The position numbers and the translations under genes were made by a program. From Glycomyces paridis (GTDB taxonomy: Bacteria; Actinomycetota; Actinomycetes; Mycobacteriales; Micromonosporaceae): a DNA stretch of 64,000 nucleotides. The notes beneath the pieces are model-generated. The model saw only the letters and a program-made list of their open reading frames with translations, searched no databases and was not told where the DNA came from. The stretch is taken from the NCBI RefSeq assembly GCF_004912155.1, contig NZ_STGX01000015.1, positions 59,840 through 123,839 on the forward strand. Direction: 5' to 3'. Numbering within the stretch: position 1 is the stretch's first letter; every line of letters begins with the position of its first letter. Below are positions 37,943-46,694 of this stretch, one piece after another.

Positions 37943-38434
37943 TCAGCCCTGCCAGAAGCGCGCGAGCGCCGAAGCGGCGGGGTCGTCGATGTCGGCGAGC
38001 GCGTACTGCGAGGTCTCCACCGAGTTCACCCACGGCTCGGCCTCGGCCGTGCCCATCGCGTCCAGGTCCACCCACGGGTAGCCGTCGACCGGCTCGGGCA
38101 GGTCCAGGTCCAGTTCGGGCGGGAAGCTCGGCGGGTTGTCGGCCTCGGCCAGCAGCATGTCCTCATAGGTGGCCGCGTACGCGCTCTCGTCCCCGGCCGG
38201 GTCCTCGCCGCCCTCGTCGTGGCCGTCCTCGAAGTCGGCCTCGACCGCGAAGTCCTCGTCCAAGTCCTCGCCGCCCTCGTCCTCGAACGCGAAGGCGTCC
38301 AGATCCTCGTCGCCGGGAACCTCGGCGTCGTCGAAGGCGTCCAAGTCGGGGGCGTCCGCGTCCTCGTCGCCGAACTCGGCGTCGGCGAAGTCCTCGCCGT
38401 CGGCCTCAGGTTCGAACGGGTCGAAATCATCCAT
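37943..38434 (-). CDS. highly acidic protein linked to dynamin GTPases
   Basis: A 163-residue protein in which roughly 40% of the first 100 residues are Asp or Glu, broken by short aromatic and Ala steps (DDFDPFEPEADGEDFADAEF and so on); the last 60 residues are less charged and end ALARFWQG. Likely disordered. Its ATG overlaps the stop of the dynamin-like gene by eight bases, so the two are translationally coupled. Not assigned to a family; an adaptor or inhibitor role is only a guess. Confidence 0.7.
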   Translation of the reverse strand: MDDFDPFEPEADGEDFADAEFGDEDADAPDLDAFDDAEVPGDEDLDAFAFEDEGGEDLDEDFAVEADFEDGHDEGGEDPAGDESAYAATYEDMLLAEADNPPSFPPELDLDLPEPVDGYPWVDLDAMGTAEAEPWVNSVETSQYALADIDDPAASALARFWQG

Positions 38435-40337
38435 CGGCTTCCGCCTCTCCTGGGACGAGCGTGCGGGCCTTGGCCAGCACCTCGTCGAGCTGTTTGACCT
38501 TGCTGGCCATGGAGTCGCGTCGCTGCTTGAGCGCGGCCTGCTTCTTGGCGCGCGCGGCCTGGTCGGCCTTCGCGGCGTTCTCGGCCGCCGAGATCCGCGC
38601 GTCGAACTCGGCCGCGCGGCGCTCCAGGGCGTCGTCGAGCGTGGAGTTGAAGACGAACTCGACCTCGGTGAACCGGAAGCTGATCTCCTCGTTCAGGTTC
38701 GCCCGCGCCTCGGCGATGATCCGCTGCACCCAGCCCTTGGCCGCCTGCCGGTTCCCCTGGATCTTGCGCCGGTACAGCAGGAACGCCGCCGCCGCCAGAC
38801 CCACGCCGATGCCCGAGGCCGACAGCGCGACCGCGCCGATTCCCGTCAAGGCGCCCAGGCCGATCGCGCCGGCGCCCATCGACACCGCGCGCCCGGCCAT
38901 CATCGCCACACCCGCCGAGGACGCCATGAGCAGCGCGCCGTCGTTCGCCGCGTCCCGGCGTGCCCGACCCGACGCGGCCGTGCGCAGCCCCGCCGAGATC
39001 GCACTGGTCGCCTGCCGCAGCTCGTCGTCGTTGAACACCTGCCGCAGCACCCGCTCGGCCAGCAGCACGAACCGCTGGTGCAGTTCGCCCGACAGGCGCG
39101 CCGCGATGCCCTGCAACGCGATGTCCACGCGCTGGGGCAGCGACTCCAGGGCCGCCTTGTTGGCCTTCTCGACCTCGTCGAGCAGGGCCTCCTCCAGCTC
39201 CGCCAAGTGCGTGCGCAACCGGCCCTGGACCTCGATCTTGGCCCGCTGGGTCTCCACGCGCAGCGCGAGGTTCGCCTTCTTCGTCTCGGTGCGCCGCACC
39301 GCCAGGGCCTGCTTCTTCTCTTCCTTCAACCGGTTGGCGGCCTCCGGATCGGGGTCGTAGGCCTTCATGTCCTCGGCCGCCGAGGCCGCCAGGCGCTGGA
39401 ACTCGGTGCGCACCGCGCGCACCACGTTCGCCGCGACCAGGGCCTTCCCGGCCGAACCGACCTTGACCAGGGCCCGCTGCATCTTCCCGATGCCCGACTC
39501 GCGGGCCAGGGCCTGACGCGTGGGCCCCTGCGAGGCCAAAGCGTGCTCGGCGAGCATCGCCGAGACCGGATAGTGCGGGGCGCTGCGAAAACGCGGGGCG
39601 TGCGCCTCGATGAGCGACCGGTTCTCCTCCATGACCGTGCGCCAACCCGGGTACGTGTCCGTCTTCGTCAAAGCGAACACGACGAAGTTGACCCGCTTGG
39701 ACGCCTCGGACAGGAAGTCCAGCTCGGTCTTCGCCATCGGCGAGGACGCGTCGGTGACCATGATCAGGCACGTCGCCCGCGCCACCGCTTCGAGCGCGAT
39801 CTGTGCGTGGTCGGGGTCGAGCCCGCCCGTCCCGGGCGTGTCCACGATCGACATGTGCTTGAGCAGCGCCGAAGGATGCCCCACGAGCATCCGCCGCGGC
39901 GGCACCATCCCCGGCGGCATCGTGCCCAACCGGGTCGCCCAGTTGCGCAGGTCGCCCACGCCCAGCAGCATCGGGTCGGCCGCGCCCGGCTGCCACGCGC
40001 GCACCGACGCCTGCTCGGCCCACGCGAACTCCAGATACGCCGTCGTCGCCACCTGGGCGTCCACCGGCGACAGCCCTGGCATCCCCAACAGGGCGTTCAC
40101 CAGCGAGGACTTGCCGCGCTTGGTCTCGCCGACCACGACGGCCACGGGCTTGTCGGGCTGCCAGCGGGCGACCTCGTCGACCTCCGCGGCCGCCTTGGCG
40201 TCCACCGTCCGCAACGAGGCGTTCCCGGCCTTGGCGGCACGGGCGCACAGCTTGTGGATCTGCTGGGCCGGATTCGGCTTCGGCTGCGCCTTCTTCGCCG
40301 GCGCGGCCGACTGGGCGGGAGCGGCGGTGTCGGTCAT
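38427..40337 (-). CDS. dynamin-like GTPase with membrane hairpin
   Basis: A 636-residue bacterial dynamin-like protein. GTPase motifs: P-loop GETKRGKSS at 70-78, switch-2 DTPGTGG, and TKTD. Long helical stalk segments follow (residues 320-420), then two hydrophobic stretches near 445-495 ending LLYRRK, probably the membrane-binding paddle, and a coiled coil at the end. Resembles paired actinobacterial dynamins (IniA/IniC, DynA/DynB) that remodel membranes under stress or at division. Overlaps the GrpE-like gene by four bases. Confidence 0.88.
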   Translation of the reverse strand: MTDTAAPAQSAAPAKKAQPKPNPAQQIHKLCARAAKAGNASLRTVDAKAAAEVDEVARWQPDKPVAVVVGETKRGKSSLVNALLGMPGLSPVDAQVATTAYLEFAWAEQASVRAWQPGAADPMLLGVGDLRNWATRLGTMPPGMVPPRRMLVGHPSALLKHMSIVDTPGTGGLDPDHAQIALEAVARATCLIMVTDASSPMAKTELDFLSEASKRVNFVVFALTKTDTYPGWRTVMEENRSLIEAHAPRFRSAPHYPVSAMLAEHALASQGPTRQALARESGIGKMQRALVKVGSAGKALVAANVVRAVRTEFQRLAASAAEDMKAYDPDPEAANRLKEEKKQALAVRRTETKKANLALRVETQRAKIEVQGRLRTHLAELEEALLDEVEKANKAALESLPQRVDIALQGIAARLSGELHQRFVLLAERVLRQVFNDDELRQATSAISAGLRTAASGRARRDAANDGALLMASSAGVAMMAGRAVSMGAGAIGLGALTGIGAVALSASGIGVGLAAAAFLLYRRKIQGNRQAAKGWVQRIIAEARANLNEEISFRFTEVEFVFNSTLDDALERRAAEFDARISAAENAAKADQAARAKKQAALKQRRDSMASKVKQLDEVLAKARTLVPGEAEADG

Positions 40338-40909
40338 GCGCGCACCTGCCCGCGGTAGACGGTCACGATCGGGTGGCGCAGCAGCCGACCCCGATCGGAG
40401 TAACCGGGCGTCTCAGTACGAGCGATGATGCCGTCCTCGGCGGGGGAGGAGGCCGCCACCGTCGCCCCGGCCTCGTGCACCGCCGGATCGAACCGCTGCC
40501 CGGTCGCATCCACCAACGACACCCCCACACGAGCGAACGTCCCGTCCAGATGCTGCGCCAACGCCGGCGACGTCGCCCTGTCGCGCATCCAGATGCACGT
40601 CTCGACCAGGACCGTCCGGTCGGCGATCGCCTGCGCCGCACGAGCGGGCTCACCCAACTGCTGCACCGGGATCGGACCCGAAGGCGCACCCGGACCCGAC
40701 GGGAACGCCGGAGGGGCCTCGACCGGAGCCTGCGGCGGCGTCATCGAACGCCCCGACACGACGGCGACGACGGCGGCGACGACGACCGACCCGGCCGCGA
40801 CGGCCAACGTCACCGGATCGAACCCGCCGGTGAGGAACACCGCGCCGAGGGCGGCGGCGGCAAGGCCCACCAGGGCCCCCACCAGCGGTCCGCCGAGTCG
40901 AATCGTCAC
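40334..40909 (-). CDS. membrane-anchored GrpE-like protein
   Basis: A 191-residue protein: two N-terminal membrane helices (residues 6-50), a Pro-rich linker, then a segment resembling the C-terminal beta domain of GrpE (VSLVDATGQRFDPAVHEAGATV ... IIARTETPGYSDRGRLLRHPIVTVYRGQ). GrpE releases ADP from Hsp70 through this region. The long dimerising helix of true GrpE is missing or very short. Lies between the two dynamin genes; with the nearby J-domain protein it hints at an Hsp70 link, yet no DnaK gene is in the window. Confidence 0.7.
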   Translation of the reverse strand: MTIRLGGPLVGALVGLAAAALGAVFLTGGFDPVTLAVAAGSVVVAAVVAVVSGRSMTPPQAPVEAPPAFPSGPGAPSGPIPVQQLGEPARAAQAIADRTVLVETCIWMRDRATSPALAQHLDGTFARVGVSLVDATGQRFDPAVHEAGATVAASSPAEDGIIARTETPGYSDRGRLLRHPIVTVYRGQVRA

Positions 40910-40940
40910 TTTGCACTCCTTATGTCAAACACGCTGTCAA

Positions 40941-42431
40941 CTAACCGAGCCGTTGGGCCAGCAGGTGGAACCCACGATGCACCACGTTCGCCACCCGCGC
41001 CTGCGACGGTGTCGCACCGCCGTTCGCGAACGCCCGCCACCGCGCCGCCGCCTCGATCGCCGCACGCCGCAACTGCGGCCGCGCCTCACCGGGCAACCCC
41101 AAGACCACCCCGGCGTCATCGGTCAACGCCAACCGCGCCACCTCGGCCTCCATCGCCTCAGGCAACGCCACCTGCCCCGTCGTCACCTGCGCCGCGGCCT
41201 CCAGCAACGGCAGACGGTGATACTCCGGCCGGGCCACGATCGACTCCACCGCCCCGCGCAGCAGATCCCGGTCCGCCGCCGGGCCCGAGGCCGCCGCCGC
41301 ATCAAGCCGCGCCAGCGCCCACCCCGCCTTGATCACATCGGCCCGCACCCCGAAGATCTGATGCAACGTCGTGCGCAACCGCGGAAACCCCGAAGCGGCG
41401 AACAGCAGCCGCACCAGCTCACCGGTCGCCAGATGCGGATTCGCCCCCAAATGCGCGATCGCGAAATGAATCCCGTACAAATCGAGGCGCTCCAGCAGGC
41501 GCTGGCGCTGATGCCGGTCCACCGGCCCCTCGGTGTTCAAGAACAGTCCCGCCGAAGCGAGCATGAGCGCCCGCTTGTCCTCGTCCAACCCCGCTAGCGT
41601 GCGCAGCGCCTCGCAGTCGGCGGCCGTCAGCAGCCCCGCCTCGGCCGTCTCCGCCAGCAACCCGACCACCGGCACCACGTCGCACACCGACCGGCGCAGC
41701 ACCGCGGCCTGGTCGGCGGCGATCGGCCCGGCCACCGGCCACGGGTCCTGCCCCGGCCCCGGCGCGAGCTTGTCGGCCTTGTTGTACAGCCCCAGCGCGT
41801 TCATCGGCGAGGACGACATCTGCTGCGACGCCTTCGCGAACGCGTCCAACGCCTCCACGTCGTCGGCGCGGACCTGCTGGGTGAACACGTAGATGATCGC
41901 CTCGGCCGACTCCACCGCCGCACGCGAATCGTCGTCGACGTCCTCGGCGATCGGCGCGGCGAACAGCATCTCCCGCGCCGCCTCCGAAATATCGGTGTTC
42001 ACCGACTGGAGGCCCGGCGTGTCGACCACCGTCAGATCCCGCAGCCGGTCAGAAGACAACTGCACGTCGATCATCGCGGCCTCGTCGGCCGGGATCGGCA
42101 GTGTCGTGGGGATCATCCCCGAGGCGTCCAGCGGCACCGCATGCTTGGTCCCGTTGCGCGCCACCACGTCCACCCGGTCGGCCGGACCGTAGCGGAACTG
42201 CGTGACCACCCGCGTGCACTCGCCCGCCGCCGTCGGCGCGACACGCCGACCGATCAAAGCGTTCACCAGCGTCGACTTCCCCGCCTTCAGACGCCCGGCG
42301 ACCGCCACCCGCAACGGCTGCCCCAGCCGGGAGGCCACGTCCTCGACCACGGGGCGCGAGGCGCCGCTGACCTTGCCGGCCAGCTCTTCGCACATGCCCG
42401 CCACGCTCGTGGTGAGTTGCCCTGCCACCAT
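40941..42431 (-). CDS. dynamin-like GTPase, second of the pair
   Basis: A 496-residue GTPase: P-loop GRLKAGKST at 46-53, DTPGLQSVN, and NKAD. No membrane helices, in contrast to its partner, so the two probably form a hetero-complex at the membrane as for other paired bacterial dynamins. The ATG at 42431 follows GGAGGC very closely; an ATG at 42494 with a GATATT element upstream would add 21 residues. First gene of the operon, divergent from a LuxR-type regulator. Confidence 0.86.
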   Translation of the reverse strand: MVAGQLTTSVAGMCEELAGKVSGASRPVVEDVASRLGQPLRVAVAGRLKAGKSTLVNALIGRRVAPTAAGECTRVVTQFRYGPADRVDVVARNGTKHAVPLDASGMIPTTLPIPADEAAMIDVQLSSDRLRDLTVVDTPGLQSVNTDISEAAREMLFAAPIAEDVDDDSRAAVESAEAIIYVFTQQVRADDVEALDAFAKASQQMSSSPMNALGLYNKADKLAPGPGQDPWPVAGPIAADQAAVLRRSVCDVVPVVGLLAETAEAGLLTAADCEALRTLAGLDEDKRALMLASAGLFLNTEGPVDRHQRQRLLERLDLYGIHFAIAHLGANPHLATGELVRLLFAASGFPRLRTTLHQIFGVRADVIKAGWALARLDAAAASGPAADRDLLRGAVESIVARPEYHRLPLLEAAAQVTTGQVALPEAMEAEVARLALTDDAGVVLGLPGEARPQLRRAAIEAAARWRAFANGGATPSQARVANVVHRGFHLLAQRLG

Positions 42432-42606
42432 GCCTCCGCGTCCGCCCTCTCCGTCAGTCCCGGCGCTCGGCCGCCCGACGCCGGTCTGCGGCATCGAAGC
42501 ATCCGCAATATCATGAGAGGCGTCGGCAGGCCGCCGACATCACGACGATACAAACCGCAGCCGCCCGGCCGCCTCCCCCATTCGTGCCACAGCGTTAGGA
42601 GCCCCC

Positions 42607-45030
42607 TTGGCCGCCCCGCCGCCCACCCCCGGTCTGGCCCGGTCCCGCCCCGCCACCGCGCCCGCGCCCGGCCCCGCCGACCGCGACGACGCACTGCGCG
42701 CCATGGCCGGAGCACTGGCAGGCCCGGGCCTGGTCGTGGTCACCGGCCCGCCCGGCTGCGGACGCACCCGACTGCTCGAGCGGCTCGCGCGCGCCTCCAA
42801 ACGCCCCGTCCACGCCGGTGGCGGCCTCGCCACCCTCTCAGGCGCCCCCGCCCTCGCCCTCGAACGCGCCACCCGCGCCCGCATGCCCGCCGACGACCTC
42901 CCGCTCCTCGCCGAAGCGGTCTACTCCCGCACCCGCGGCGGCCTGCTCCTCATCGACGACCTCCAATGGTGCGACGCGGCCACCCTCGCCGTCCTGCCCG
43001 TCCTCGCCGAACGCCTGCCCGTCGCCGCCGCCCTGCGCACCCCCAACCGCCTCACCGGCGAATCCCTCGACCGCCTCCTGGCCGCCGCCACCGTCATCGA
43101 CGTCCCGGCCCTGACCGACGCCGAAGCCGTCCGCCTCGTCGCCGAGGCCGCACCCGCGCTGGCGCCCTCCCGGGTCGCCGCGCTCGCCGTCCGCGCCGGC
43201 GGGAACCCGCTCGCCCTCACCGCCCTCGCCAAACGCGCCGCCCACCACGACGGCGACGCCGCCGGCTTCGACGAACCGGCCGACCCCGCCTCGGCCGCGG
43301 CCGCCGCGATCGCCGACCTGCCCCGCGCCGGACGCACCGCCCTGGCCGCCCTGGGCCTGCTCGGGCGCCCGGCGCACCCGAGCCTCCTCGGCGAAGGCGC
43401 CACCGTCCTCACCGACGCCGGCCTGGCCGTCTTCGAAGGCGCCCACCTGCGCCCGGTGAGCCCGTGGATGGCCGAAGTCGCCGCCGGCATCCTCGAACCC
43501 GACGCCCGCCGCTCCATGCACGAGCACCTCGCCGCGGCCACGACCGGCGTCGAATCGGCCCGCCACGCCCACGCCGCCGGCAACGACGCCCTCGCCCTGA
43601 CCACCGCCCTGGCCGCCGCCGGCGACGCCCGCCCCCAAAGCCGCGCCGAAGCGCTCCTGCTGGCCGCCGACCTCGACCCCGTCCACGCCGTCGCCGCCGC
43701 CCGCGCCGCCCTGGAGGCCGGACGCACCGGCGCGGCCCTGGCCGTCCTCGAAGACGCCCCCACCGACGGCGACGCCGCCGTCGTCCGCGCCTGGGCCCTC
43801 CTGGCCGTCGGCGAGACCCCCCGCGCCCGCGCCGCCCTCGACGCCGCACCCCCCGGACCCGAGACCGACCAGCTGCGCCTGCTGTGCGCCCCCGCCCACG
43901 AACGGGCCGACCTCGCCGCCGACATCGCCGCCGCCCACCCCCACATCGCCCACCCCGGCCTGGCCGCCGCCCTCGCCGGCGACGACCCCGACGCCCTCGC
44001 CCGCGCCGAAGCGCTCGCCCGGGCCGCCGGCGACGCCACCACGGCCGCCTGGTGCGCCTGGTCGCGCGTCATCGCCCTCGCCGACGCCGCCCGCCTCGTC
44101 GAAGCCGAAGCCGTCGCCCACGAAGCGGCCGACCGCGCCGGCGAAGCGGGCGCCTACTCCTGGCAGACCCGCTTCCTCGCCGCCGCCGCCTGGTGCCTGG
44201 TCCTGTCCGGCACCGGCCTCGACAACGTCATCGCCGCCGCCCAGTCCCTCGCCGACCACGCCCTACCGGCCGTCGCCGACACCCTCATCGCCGCCGCGAT
44301 CGCCCTCGCCGAAGCCGACACCGGCGCCCTCGGCGCCGCCCGCGCCCGCCTCGCCCGCCTCCACGACGCCCCGGCCGCCCTCGACGGCCTCGTCGCCTGG
44401 CTCGAACACGAGACCGCCTGGCTCGACGGCCAACCCGGCCCCGAAGCCCCCGAGGCCCGCCCCGGCCTCGTCGGCGGCCTCGCCCACATCACCGGCCGCT
44501 GGATCGCCTACGACACCGGCACCGAACCGGTCGCCGCCGCCCCCGCGCCCTGGCCCGCACCGGTCGACGCGACCCTCACCGCCTGGGACAAGGCCGCACC
44601 CGGACCGTTCGCGCAGGCCGCGACCGCATGGGACGGCCTGGCCGCCCGCGAGCAGGTCCGCTGCCTGCTGGCGCTGGCGGTGCACTCGGGGGACGCGCGG
44701 TCGGCGGTGGCGGCGCTGGAAGCCGCGGAGCGGATCGCCGACGAGCACGGGCTCATCGTCCTGGCCGGTCGGGCCCGGCGGGGCCTGCGCAAGCACGACG
44801 TGCGCCGCGACCGGCGCTCGGCGCGGGGCGGCGGGGGACTGACCGACCGCGAGTCGGAGGTGCTGCGCCACGTCGCCTCGGGGCACCCGTCGCGGCGGAT
44901 CGCCGAGATCCTGGGGATCACGGCCGAGACGGTCGAGACGCACATCCGGTCGGGGATGCGCAAGCTGGGCGCGAAGACGCGCACGGAGGCGGCGGTCCTG
45001 CTGTCGGCCTCCGAGGGCGGTGAGCCGTGA
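42607..45030 (+). CDS. large LuxR-type regulator with AAA/STAND ATPase domain
   Basis: An 807-residue LAL-type regulator: N-terminal nucleotide-binding domain, a long helical middle with TPR-like repeats, and a C-terminal LuxR helix-turn-helix (LTDRESEVLRHVASGHPSRRIAEILGITAETVETHIRSGMRKLG). The P-loop reads GPPGCGRT at 47-54, so the invariant Lys is Arg53; Walker B LLLIDDLQWCD is normal. Reduced ATP turnover is expected. Starts with TTG 42607. Divergent from the dynamin operon, which it may control. Confidence 0.85.
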   Translation: MAAPPPTPGLARSRPATAPAPGPADRDDALRAMAGALAGPGLVVVTGPPGCGRTRLLERLARASKRPVHAGGGLATLSGAPALALERATRARMPADDLPLLAEAVYSRTRGGLLLIDDLQWCDAATLAVLPVLAERLPVAAALRTPNRLTGESLDRLLAAATVIDVPALTDAEAVRLVAEAAPALAPSRVAALAVRAGGNPLALTALAKRAAHHDGDAAGFDEPADPASAAAAAIADLPRAGRTALAALGLLGRPAHPSLLGEGATVLTDAGLAVFEGAHLRPVSPWMAEVAAGILEPDARRSMHEHLAAATTGVESARHAHAAGNDALALTTALAAAGDARPQSRAEALLLAADLDPVHAVAAARAALEAGRTGAALAVLEDAPTDGDAAVVRAWALLAVGETPRARAALDAAPPGPETDQLRLLCAPAHERADLAADIAAAHPHIAHPGLAAALAGDDPDALARAEALARAAGDATTAAWCAWSRVIALADAARLVEAEAVAHEAADRAGEAGAYSWQTRFLAAAAWCLVLSGTGLDNVIAAAQSLADHALPAVADTLIAAAIALAEADTGALGAARARLARLHDAPAALDGLVAWLEHETAWLDGQPGPEAPEARPGLVGGLAHITGRWIAYDTGTEPVAAAPAPWPAPVDATLTAWDKAAPGPFAQAATAWDGLAAREQVRCLLALAVHSGDARSAVAALEAAERIADEHGLIVLAGRARRGLRKHDVRRDRRSARGGGGLTDRESEVLRHVASGHPSRRIAEILGITAETVETHIRSGMRKLGAKTRTEAAVLLSASEGGEP

Positions 45031-45539
45031 GCGCCGCGGTGCCGCTGCACGTCGTGGCGGCCCTCCAGGACGCCGAGGCGCTGGTGCGACGGTGCGCTTC
45101 GGCGGGCTGGTCGGCGCATCGGGGGTTCGCGCTGCTGGAGCCGGCGTGGGATCTGGCCGAGCGGCGCCTGGTGTGCCACGGCGCGGTGGCCGACGAGCAC
45201 ACGGCCTCGCAGGCGGTGCTGGCGGCGGCGCGGGGGGCCGGGATCGTCGCGGTGGCCTCGGGGCAGTTGGCGCTGACCCTCGCCTCGGACCTGCGCCGTG
45301 TCGGGCCCCTGGGGGTGACGCCGGGGAAGGTCGAGGCGGCCGACGGGTTGGACCTGGACACCGAGCAGCGGGCGCTGCTGGCGCGGCTGGCGGCCGGTTC
45401 GACGATCGCGGCGGCCGCGGAGGCCGAGTTCGTGTCGCTGCGCACGGCCAACCGGCGCATCGCCGCGGCCCGTCAGGCCTTGGGCGTCAAGACCACCCGC
45501 GAGGCGGTCATGATCTACATCAAGCACGCCCGGGACTGA
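45027..45539 (+). CDS. small LuxR-type DNA-binding protein
   Basis: A 170-residue protein whose start overlaps the stop of the large regulator (ATGA upstream-style coupling). Residues 1-100 are receiver-sized but lack the phosphoacceptor pattern; the C-terminus (LDTEQRALLARLAAGSTIAAAAEAEFVSLRTANRRIAAARQALGVKTTREAVM) is a helix-turn-helix of LuxR type. Possibly a partner of the large regulator. Confidence 0.75.
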   Translation: MSAAVPLHVVAALQDAEALVRRCASAGWSAHRGFALLEPAWDLAERRLVCHGAVADEHTASQAVLAAARGAGIVAVASGQLALTLASDLRRVGPLGVTPGKVEAADGLDLDTEQRALLARLAAGSTIAAAAEAEFVSLRTANRRIAAARQALGVKTTREAVMIYIKHARD

Positions 45540-45719
45540 TCACCGGGCGGCCTCCCTGATGAGCCGCACCGCCTTGGGCCCCACGCCGTGGAGCGCGAGC
45601 AGTTCGCGGTCGCTGAGCGCCGCGGCCGCATCGAGCGTGGTGATCCCCGCGGCGGCCAGCGCCCGCGTCGCCGGGGCGCTGACGCCCGCAGGCAGGCCCT
45701 TGGCGTCCTCGTTCGTCAT
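45540..45719 (-). CDS. small helix-hairpin-helix protein
   Basis: A 59-residue protein composed of a helix-hairpin-helix pair (GVSAPATRALAAAGITTLDAAAALSDRELLALHGVGPKAVRLIREA), a non-specific DNA-binding fold. ATG at 45719 is chosen because upstream residues are low complexity. Its stop touches that of the convergent LuxR-like gene. Confidence 0.75.
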   Translation of the reverse strand: MTNEDAKGLPAGVSAPATRALAAAGITTLDAAAALSDRELLALHGVGPKAVRLIREAAR

Positions 45720-45833
45720 GTCGTCCACTGTCTCATCGAATGCTCGGTCCGATCGAACGGTCGCGTACGGTGCTCGGTCGCGTCGACTGGTCGGTGCGGG
45801 GGCGTGATGCGGCGACGCGCGCCCCCGCACGGG

Positions 45834-46511
45834 TCAGTTCAGTTCGGCCAGGCGTGATTCGGCCTCTTCGAGCTGGCGGCGCAGCCGGGAGGCCTCCTCG
45901 GCGGCTTCGGAGCGGATCTTCTCGACCAGTTCGGACACGACCTCGGCGACCTCGTCCGAACCGGAGGCCTGGCACATCGCCAGGGCCGCGGGGTGGGCGA
46001 CCTTGGCGCCCTTGACGACCGTGCGCGCTCCGCGCGCGGCGGCCACGGCCCATTCGCCGTCCTCGTAGGTCAGCGTGATGGTCAGTTCGGCCTGCTTGGC
46101 CTGCGCGGCGCGGGGACGGGCGGCCTTCTTCTTGACCGGTGCGGCCTCGGCGGCGGGCGCGGGCGCCTCAGGTGTGGTCACGGTCTTCCTCTCAGTGGCG
46201 GCGGGCTGCGGCTTGGGCTCGTCGGGGAGCAGGCCGGGCCCGGTGGGCTCGTGCGAACGCTGGCGGGGCGCGGCGGTGCGGCGGGCGCCCTCGCCGGGGG
46301 CGGGCAGGCGCAGTTCGGCGGCGGCGAACGGCAGCTCGTCGGATCCGAACGCGACGGTGACGAAGTCGTCGACGCCGGCGGGGTCGAGGGCGACGACCTT
46401 CCCGGCCCGCCCGGCGATCTGCCCCGCGGCGTCGGTGAACACCACCTTGGGCTTCTTCCCTTGGGCCAACACCGATTCCAGATGGGCGATGTCGGCACTC
46501 GACAGTGACAT
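45834..46511 (-). CDS. actinobacterial protein of unknown function
   Basis: A 225-residue protein: an N-terminal ordered part (HLESVLAQGKKPKVVFTDAAGQIAGRAGKVVALD), an Ala/Pro/Lys-rich linker (90-140), then a beta segment (LTITLTYEDGEWAVAAARG) and a C-terminal coiled coil ending EEAESRLAELN. AAGGAG precedes ATG 46511 by seven bases. Lys-rich linker and coiled coil suggest a nucleic-acid or scaffold role, unproven. Confidence 0.65.
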   Translation of the reverse strand: MSLSSADIAHLESVLAQGKKPKVVFTDAAGQIAGRAGKVVALDPAGVDDFVTVAFGSDELPFAAAELRLPAPGEGARRTAAPRQRSHEPTGPGLLPDEPKPQPAATERKTVTTPEAPAPAAEAAPVKKKAARPRAAQAKQAELTITLTYEDGEWAVAAARGARTVVKGAKVAHPAALAMCQASGSDEVAEVVSELVEKIRSEAAEEASRLRRQLEEAESRLAELN

Positions 46512-46694
46512 CGAGGGCTCCTTCATACGTGTGCGGCCGACCTGGAGCGGGCGGCCAGTGCGATCCTCCAATACCTACCGCACGGGTACGACACCGCCCC
46601 GCGCCCCGGCAGGGCCGGGAATGTCCCCTGGGGGTTCAAGCCCCCGCCATGTCGGGTTCCCTCCGGCGCCCACCTGCGCCTTTACGCTCCGGTC

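Noticed and set aside
40941..42494. Extending the second dynamin to an ATG at 42494
   Set aside because: The added residues are Gly/Arg-rich and unlike a folded start; the ATG at 42431 is kept, with the longer form noted as possible.
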